From positions 1-64,000 of the forward strand of contig CAYGOV010000002.1 of the NCBI GenBank assembly GCA_964351625.1: 64,000 nt of DNA, given 5' to 3'. The first letter of the stretch is position 1. Each line of letters begins with the position of its first letter. This document shows positions 58,900-64,000 of this stretch, in pieces. The stretch is from Marinoscillum sp964351625 (GTDB lineage Bacteria; Bacteroidota; Bacteroidia; Cytophagales; Cyclobacteriaceae). The position numbers and the translations under genes are program-made. The notes beneath the pieces were generated by a model that searched no databases, was not told the DNA's origin, and worked only from the letters and a program-made list of their open reading frames with translations.

Positions 58900-60528
58900 A
58901 TGATGGAATTTTTACTCAGCTATTTGATTTTCATACCCTTTGCGGCTGCATTGATTGTGTCCATTGTGCCTGCTAATCAGAAGCAATTGATTAAAATCGT
59001 AGCACTTGGAGCCACTGTTGTTCAGTTGATTCTAGCTGTTGTGCTCTTTACGAGTTTTGATAGGAGTAAAGTACCGACAGCTTGGGCAGATGCTTTCCAG
59101 TTTATGGAAATGTCGCCATGGATCAGACTTCAATTGGGCAGCCTCGGCAGTTTGCAAATCGATTATTTGGTAGGCGTTGATGGTGTGAGTATGCCATTGG
59201 TTGTGATGTCTAGTATTCTGCTAGTGATTGGCGTGATTTCCTCCTGGAAGTTGGAGCAAAAAGTAAAAGGCTATTTTATCCTTTATCTCATTTTGAGCGG
59301 CAGTTTGATTGGGTGCTTCGTAGCACTTGACTTCTTCCTTTTCTATGTCTTCTTTGAGTTTATGCTATTGCCAATGTTTTTCCTAATTGGCATCTGGGGA
59401 GGTCCAAACAGATCCTACGCATCAATCAAATTTTTCCTTTACACCTTATTTGGCTCACTTTTCATCTTGATCGTGATGATCGGTCTCTACCTTTCAGTAG
59501 GATCTATAGATAGTTTTGGTGATGAGATCCATTCTTTTAGCTTGATTGCCATGATGGATGGAAACTACCTTTCGGGTGCGCTTTTGAATCCTGATAGTAC
59601 ATCCATGCTGATGGGATTGTCTTTCCGTAGTTGGGCATTTATCTTATTGATGTTTGGTTTTTTAATCAAACTTCCTGCGGTTCCTTTTCACACTTGGCTG
59701 CCAGATGCGCACGTTGAGGCACCGACGGCTATTTCAGTATTGCTGGCTGGCGTGTTGTTGAAAGTTGGAGGATATGGACTCTTCAGAATTTGCTTCAGCA
59801 TCTTCCCAGATGTAGCCATCGACTTTGCCACCCCAGTGGCAATTATCGGAGTGATCTCGATCATTTATGGAGGCATGATTGCGATGGCTCAAACAGACCT
59901 TAAAAAGTTAATAGCCTATTCTTCAGTGTCCCATATGGGATTTGTTTTACTAGGGCTTTCTGCATTGTCTATTGAGGGGATTTCGGGTTCGCTGTTTCAG
60001 ATGGTCTCTCATGGATTTATATCTGGTGCGTTGTTCTTAGTTGTAGGAGTGGTATATGACCGAACACATGACAGGCACATAGAGAATATCAGTGGTCTGG
60101 CTATTAAAATGCCTATCTATACCTTCTTCGTAGTACTCTTCTTTTTCGCATCACTCGGTTTGCCGGGACTGTCTGGTTTTGTGGGAGAACTGCTCGTTTT
60201 AATGGGAGCTATAGGAGCTGGCGCTAACGCAGGCTTATATTCTACTTGGATAGGAATTATAGCTGTCTTTGGGATCATTATTTCGGCGGGATATTATCTA
60301 TGGACGCTACAGCGAATGTTTTTCGGGAAGTACTGGGTACGGAAACCAGAATGGAATATCTCAATGGTGGACCTTACCAAAAGAGAATGGCTCATGCTTT
60401 TGCCGCTGGCCATCATTGTGGTCTTACTTGGAGTGATGCCTTCCATATTATTAGAACCAATTGATGCCTCCCTCAATTTTATGGTGATTAAGCTCTCAGA
60501 TCAAGCTCAACTGTATTTAGCACAATGA
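58900..60528 (+). CDS. nuoM: NADH-quinone oxidoreductase subunit M
   Basis: 542 residues, about 14 membrane helices. Antiporter-like motif set: 'FFEFMLLPMFFLIGIWGG' with the key Glu, 'IKLPAVPFHTWLPDAHVEAPTAISVLLAGVLLKVGGYGL', 'KKLIAYSSVSHMGFVLLG' and 'GLPGLSGFVGELLVL'. A double ATG at 58900 and 58903 leaves the start open by one codon. The gap to nuoL is 9 bases. It pumps protons alongside L and N. Confidence 0.94.
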   Translation: MMEFLLSYLIFIPFAAALIVSIVPANQKQLIKIVALGATVVQLILAVVLFTSFDRSKVPTAWADAFQFMEMSPWIRLQLGSLGSLQIDYLVGVDGVSMPLVVMSSILLVIGVISSWKLEQKVKGYFILYLILSGSLIGCFVALDFFLFYVFFEFMLLPMFFLIGIWGGPNRSYASIKFFLYTLFGSLFILIVMIGLYLSVGSIDSFGDEIHSFSLIAMMDGNYLSGALLNPDSTSMLMGLSFRSWAFILLMFGFLIKLPAVPFHTWLPDAHVEAPTAISVLLAGVLLKVGGYGLFRICFSIFPDVAIDFATPVAIIGVISIIYGGMIAMAQTDLKKLIAYSSVSHMGFVLLGLSALSIEGISGSLFQMVSHGFISGALFLVVGVVYDRTHDRHIENISGLAIKMPIYTFFVVLFFFASLGLPGLSGFVGELLVLMGAIGAGANAGLYSTWIGIIAVFGIIISAGYYLWTLQRMFFGKYWVRKPEWNISMVDLTKREWLMLLPLAIIVVLLGVMPSILLEPIDASLNFMVIKLSDQAQLYLAQ

Positions 60529-60529
60529 T

Positions 60530-61969
60530 ATGCTGACCCAAAAGCTGCTTGAAATATCACAGAATTTAGGGTTCGTTTCATACGAGATCACATTGACTCT
60601 TGGGGCGATTTTGGTTTTGATTTTAGGTTTGATTACCAAGCGTCTTGTTCTGAGTAAAATCGCTTTTGTACTAACGCTGGTTATTGCTTTGGCAACATTG
60701 GGAGGTGAATCGGAGGAAAGTTACTTGGCTTTCGGAGACACTTTATTTTTTGACATTGGGGTCGTTTGGCTGAAGATACTCTTTGCCATTCTAGGCGTTT
60801 GGATCGTCTTTTTTCCAAGCAATATTGCTCACCTCTCTGAGTATTATTTTCTCATACTTGCTCTGATCTTGGGTAGCACATTGATGCTTTCCGCAAATAA
60901 TCTATTGATCATCTACCTAGCAGTAGAGTTGACTTCTTTCAGCGCATACTGCATCGCCGCTTTGAAGTTTGAAAAAAGGTCCTTTGAGGCGAGCATCAAA
61001 TACCTCATTTTCGGTGGCGTCACTTCAGCCCTAGCGCTTTACGGCGCTTCTTTGGTTTATGGATTCACCGGCACATTGTATTTGCATGAAATGGATTTTA
61101 CCATTCTGCAAAATCAAGAGCTACTCAATCTCGGATTAATCCTTTTTTGTGGCTCCTTATTTTTCAAAGTAAGTGCAGTGCCTTTTCACATTTGGACACC
61201 TGCAGTCTACCAAGAGTCGACTACAGATGCCGTGATGGTGATGTCTATAGTGCCAAAACTCGGTGGATTCTATTTGCTTCATCGAGTGCTTGTGTCTGCA
61301 CAGTTTTTAGAACAGTCATGGCTTTATACTTCAGTGGCCGTTTTAGGTATTGCGACGATCATAATTGGAACATTTGGTGCGCTGCGTCAAAGCAATCTCA
61401 AGAGAATGATTGCTTATGGAGCGATTGCGCATTCTGGCTTTTTGATGGCAACTCTGATCGTTCCTTTTGAGAGTGGAGCTAGTGCCTTTATTTGGTATGC
61501 CTTCGGATATGCCATTATCAATATTGCCGCTTTCTATTATGTGGCTATTTTGGAAGACTTAGGAAAGACTGAGCTTTCCGATCTAGCAGGATTAGGCCAA
61601 CAACTTCCATATTTTGGAGCCTTAGGTGTGATTATAGCCCTTGCGCTCATTGGTTTACCCCCAACGGTAGGCTTTTCTGTAAAGTTCTATCTTTTCGTGG
61701 CATTTTGGGATTGGTATCAAAATGTAAATGATCCATTTGTGCTGGCTTATCTTTTTACGGCAGTATTAAGTGTGGTTTTTTCTTTGTTTTTCTATTTCAG
61801 AATCCCTTATCAAATGTTCCTCAAAAGCGGAGAATCGACCAATTCAACCTCAGTAAATATTTCACATCAGATATTGGCAACTATTTTCACGGCTGTGCTG
61901 TTGTGGTTGTTCTTTAGTCCTGAAATATTCAATAACATTGCAAAGAGTTTCATCCAAATTGACTGGTAA
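60530..61969 (+). CDS. nuoN: NADH-quinone oxidoreductase subunit N
   Basis: 479 residues, 13-14 membrane helices. Conserved 'YLAVELTSFSAYCIAAL' with the key Glu, 'FKVSAVPFHIWTPAVYQESTTDAVMVMSIVPKLGGFYLL', 'LKRMIAYGAIAHSGF' and 'ALIGLPPTVGFSVKFYLF'. It is the most distal antiporter-like subunit. The gene starts one base after the stop of nuoM. Six bases after its stop the PurF-like gene begins, so both are probably on one transcript. Confidence 0.94.
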   Translation: MLTQKLLEISQNLGFVSYEITLTLGAILVLILGLITKRLVLSKIAFVLTLVIALATLGGESEESYLAFGDTLFFDIGVVWLKILFAILGVWIVFFPSNIAHLSEYYFLILALILGSTLMLSANNLLIIYLAVELTSFSAYCIAALKFEKRSFEASIKYLIFGGVTSALALYGASLVYGFTGTLYLHEMDFTILQNQELLNLGLILFCGSLFFKVSAVPFHIWTPAVYQESTTDAVMVMSIVPKLGGFYLLHRVLVSAQFLEQSWLYTSVAVLGIATIIIGTFGALRQSNLKRMIAYGAIAHSGFLMATLIVPFESGASAFIWYAFGYAIINIAAFYYVAILEDLGKTELSDLAGLGQQLPYFGALGVIIALALIGLPPTVGFSVKFYLFVAFWDWYQNVNDPFVLAYLFTAVLSVVFSLFFYFRIPYQMFLKSGESTNSTSVNISHQILATIFTAVLLWLFFSPEIFNNIAKSFIQIDW

Positions 61970-61975
61970 TACCCA

Positions 61976-63862
61976 ATGAGCGATTCCATTAAGCATGAAT
62001 GCGGAGTAGCACTGCTAAGATTACGCAAGCCACTCCAGTACTACATCGACACTTATGGGTCGCCGGCCTATGCAGCCAAGAAAATGTACCTCCTAATGCA
62101 GAAACAGCACAATAGAGGACAAGATGGTGTAGGAGTAGCCAACATCAAGCTGGACATGCAGCCGGGCACACGCTATATCAGTAGGTACCGTACCACTGTT
62201 CAGCAGCCGATAGAGGAGATTTTCGGAAAAATCAGCAAAAAGTATAACAAGGCCGCTAAAGAAGGAGGAGACTCATTCTACGATGCACAATGGCTTAAAA
62301 ATAATTATGCTTTCACTGGCGAGGTTTGGTTAGGTCATTTGCGATATGGGACTCATGGGAAAAATGGTATAGAAAGCTGCCACCCATTCCTGAGACAAAA
62401 CAACTGGAGAAGCCGAAACCTAGTAATGGCTGGTAACTTCAACATGACCAACGTTGATGAGCTATTTGACAAGCTCGTGAGCCTAGGTCAGCACCCAAAA
62501 GAAGAGGTGGATACCGTCACAGTGATGGAGAAAATCGGTCACTTTTTAGATGAAGCCAATCAGGCGATTTTCAATAAATATAGAGGTCAAAAGACCAACT
62601 TTGAAATCACAGAAATCATTGAGCGTGAGTTAGATATTCAGCGAATTCTGGAGAAATCATGTCGTGATTTTGACGGTGGATATACCATGACAGGTATGTT
62701 GGGCTATGGAGCGGCATTCGTGGCGCGTGATCCAAATGGTATCAGGCCAGCCTATTATTACGCGGATGATGATGTGGTGGTGGTAGCTTCTGAGAAGCCA
62801 GCCATCAAGACTACTTTCGAATGTGATTACAATGATATTCAAGAAATCAAACCGGGTCATGCTTTGATCATCGAGAAGGATGGTGGCTATAGAGAAATGC
62901 AATTCATTGAGCCAGGAGTGAAGAAATCCTGCTCATTCGAGCGCATCTATTTTTCTAGAGGGACAGATCCGGACATCTACAACGAGAGAAGAAAGCTTGG
63001 TGAACTGCTCATACCTAGCGTATTGAAAGCTGTCAATTTTGATCTTAAAAATGCTGTGTTTAGTTATATACCCAATACGGCAGAAACGTCGTTTCTTGGA
63101 CTCTTAAGAGGAATAGATAATTATCTGATCTCCCAGCGAAAGGATTTTATTCTTGATAATAAACCGAGCGCAGACTCACTGGAAGAAATATTATCTTTCA
63201 GGCCAAGAGTAGAGAAGCTTGTACTCAAAGATGCTAAGTTGAGGACATTTATTACGGATGATGCTCATCGGGATGATCTAGTAGCGCATGTCTATGATAC
63301 TACTTACGAGGTGATCAACAAGCACAAGGACACCCTTGTGATTATAGATGATTCTATTGTGCGAGGGACTACACTTGAGAAGAGTATTTTGACTTTGCTA
63401 GATAGGCTGGAGCCTAAAAAGGTGGTGATTGTCTCTTCTGCTCCGCAGATTCGATTCCCGGATTGTTATGGGATTGATATGAGCAAGATGAAAGATTTCG
63501 TTGCTTTCCGTGCAGTATTGGCTTTGCTTAAAGAGCATAACCAAGAGTTTTTGTTGCATGAGGTTTATGAAAAATGTCTGGCTGCCACAAATGATAAGAA
63601 GCAGCCCAACTACGTCAAGGAGCTTTATGCGCCATTTACTTACGAGCAAGTAAGTGCGATGATTACCAATATCGTCAGACCAAAAGGAATGAAGGCTGAA
63701 TTGGAAGTGATCTACCAGACCGTGGAAAACCTACACAAAGCTTGTCCTGACCACATAGGTGATTGGTATTTCACTGGTAACTATCCTACCATAGGTGGTA
63801 ACCGTGTGGTGAATAAGGCCTTTATGAACTTCATGAAAGGGGCTGAAGGCAGGGCTTATTAG
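61976..63862 (+). CDS. PurF-like class II glutamine amidotransferase/phosphoribosyltransferase
   Basis: 628 residues, about 120 longer than E. coli PurF (505). An N-terminal Ntn-hydrolase domain has Cys9 (HECGVALL), so the initial 8 residues would have to be removed as a propeptide, as in Bacillus PurF; further landmarks are NRGQDGVGVAN and HLRYGTHG. The C-terminal phosphoribosyltransferase domain carries the PRPP loop VIIDDSIVRGTT (about 455-466). The family makes phosphoribosylamine from glutamine and PRPP in purine synthesis. The extra length lies in charged insertions in the amidotransferase half and after the PRPP site. Long PurF-like proteins of this type are usual in Bacteroidota; function as the main PurF is not certain. 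Confidence 0.85.
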   Translation: MSDSIKHECGVALLRLRKPLQYYIDTYGSPAYAAKKMYLLMQKQHNRGQDGVGVANIKLDMQPGTRYISRYRTTVQQPIEEIFGKISKKYNKAAKEGGDSFYDAQWLKNNYAFTGEVWLGHLRYGTHGKNGIESCHPFLRQNNWRSRNLVMAGNFNMTNVDELFDKLVSLGQHPKEEVDTVTVMEKIGHFLDEANQAIFNKYRGQKTNFEITEIIERELDIQRILEKSCRDFDGGYTMTGMLGYGAAFVARDPNGIRPAYYYADDDVVVVASEKPAIKTTFECDYNDIQEIKPGHALIIEKDGGYREMQFIEPGVKKSCSFERIYFSRGTDPDIYNERRKLGELLIPSVLKAVNFDLKNAVFSYIPNTAETSFLGLLRGIDNYLISQRKDFILDNKPSADSLEEILSFRPRVEKLVLKDAKLRTFITDDAHRDDLVAHVYDTTYEVINKHKDTLVIIDDSIVRGTTLEKSILTLLDRLEPKKVVIVSSAPQIRFPDCYGIDMSKMKDFVAFRAVLALLKEHNQEFLLHEVYEKCLAATNDKKQPNYVKELYAPFTYEQVSAMITNIVRPKGMKAELEVIYQTVENLHKACPDHIGDWYFTGNYPTIGGNRVVNKAFMNFMKGAEGRAY

Positions 63863-63928
63863 GATATTCCAATCAAGATTTTTCTAATATAGATTTCTTT
63901 TTGGTCCTATTTTCCGCAAAACATACTG

Positions 63929-64000
63929 CTACTTCAGAAAAGAGCTGACTTCCTTTTCAGAGTATTTCGTCAATGAAATCCTTTCAAATCGACCAGAGAC
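63929..64000 (-). CDS. Possible 3' end of a gene entering from the right
   Basis: Only 23 codons plus stop are visible on the minus strand: a charged helical end with FERISLTKYSEKE and SSFLK before TAG (63931-63929). The other two minus frames hit stops quickly. It would converge on the PurF-like gene. Too short to identify. Confidence 0.35.
   Translation of the reverse strand, partial: VSGRFERISLTKYSEKEVSSFLK

Noticed and set aside
1..64000. Mobile elements, CRISPR arrays, prophage or integrases
   Set aside because: I looked for transposase, integrase and repeat-spacer patterns on both strands and found none; gene style is even across the window.

Overview
The window reads as the chromosome of a Bacteroidota bacterium, most likely a Cytophagales (Reichenbachiella/Marivirga/Fulvivirga-like) species. 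The evidence is a gliding-motility/type IX secretion C-terminal domain protein, a DUF5686 outer-membrane protein, paired DUF4199 membrane proteins, a BatA-domain protein, a GSII-type glutamine synthetase, a DUF4382 lipoprotein, many signal peptides and lipoboxes, and promoter matches to the Bacteroidetes pattern (TTG-N20-TAnnTTTG in front of the tRNA). I see no phage, insertion sequence, integrase or CRISPR array. The window looks like vertically inherited chromosome.

Layout. 1-6.3 kb: a tight operon of a BatA-domain protein, a dihydroorotase-like protein that has lost its catalytic residues, two DUF4199 proteins and two family-2 glycosyltransferases. 6.4-13.5 kb: housekeeping and small genes (Zn-ribbon methyltransferase, acyl-CoA thioesterase, membrane J-domain/TPR protein, CrcB fluoride channel, ACP phosphodiesterase, TerB-like protein abutting an SF1 helicase). 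13.6-19 kb: two tandem arrestin-like proteins, an HTH regulator, small lipoproteins and a family of hairpin repeats. 19-29.4 kb: amidohydrolase, MscS channel, RlmD rRNA methyltransferase, a large T9SS cargo protein, a DUF5686 protein and a trans-sulfuration enzyme. 29.9-33.6 kb: an ammonium-assimilation block (Amt transporter, outer-membrane barrel, GSII glutamine synthetase). 34.5 kb: tRNA-Lys(UUU).

34.6-40.8 kb (minus strand): a five-gene, translationally coupled unit that looks like an envelope-spanning polysaccharide or glycan machine. It contains an LTA-synthase/sulfatase-like membrane enzyme with a C-terminal TPR tail, a YaiO-like TPR/beta-barrel outer-membrane protein whose TPR region resembles that tail, a receiver domain with Glu at the phospho-acceptor site, a membrane HEAT-like protein and a processive glycosyltransferase. 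This is my main candidate for an under-described system.

40.9-48.9 kb (minus strand): a hybrid histidine kinase and an NtrC-type sigma-54 activator, preceded by two lipoprotein genes and followed by a set of envelope genes. A good -24/-12 promoter lies directly downstream of the activator gene, and a 28-residue membrane peptide sits inside the envelope set. This suggests a self-contained signal-to-envelope module. 49.2-53.4 kb: a small protein and two paralogous TPR histidine kinases without a response regulator. 54.2-62 kb: nuoHIJKLMN without nuoA-G, including a NuoI with an unusual Lys/Pro-rich tail, followed 6 bases later by a PurF-like amidotransferase.
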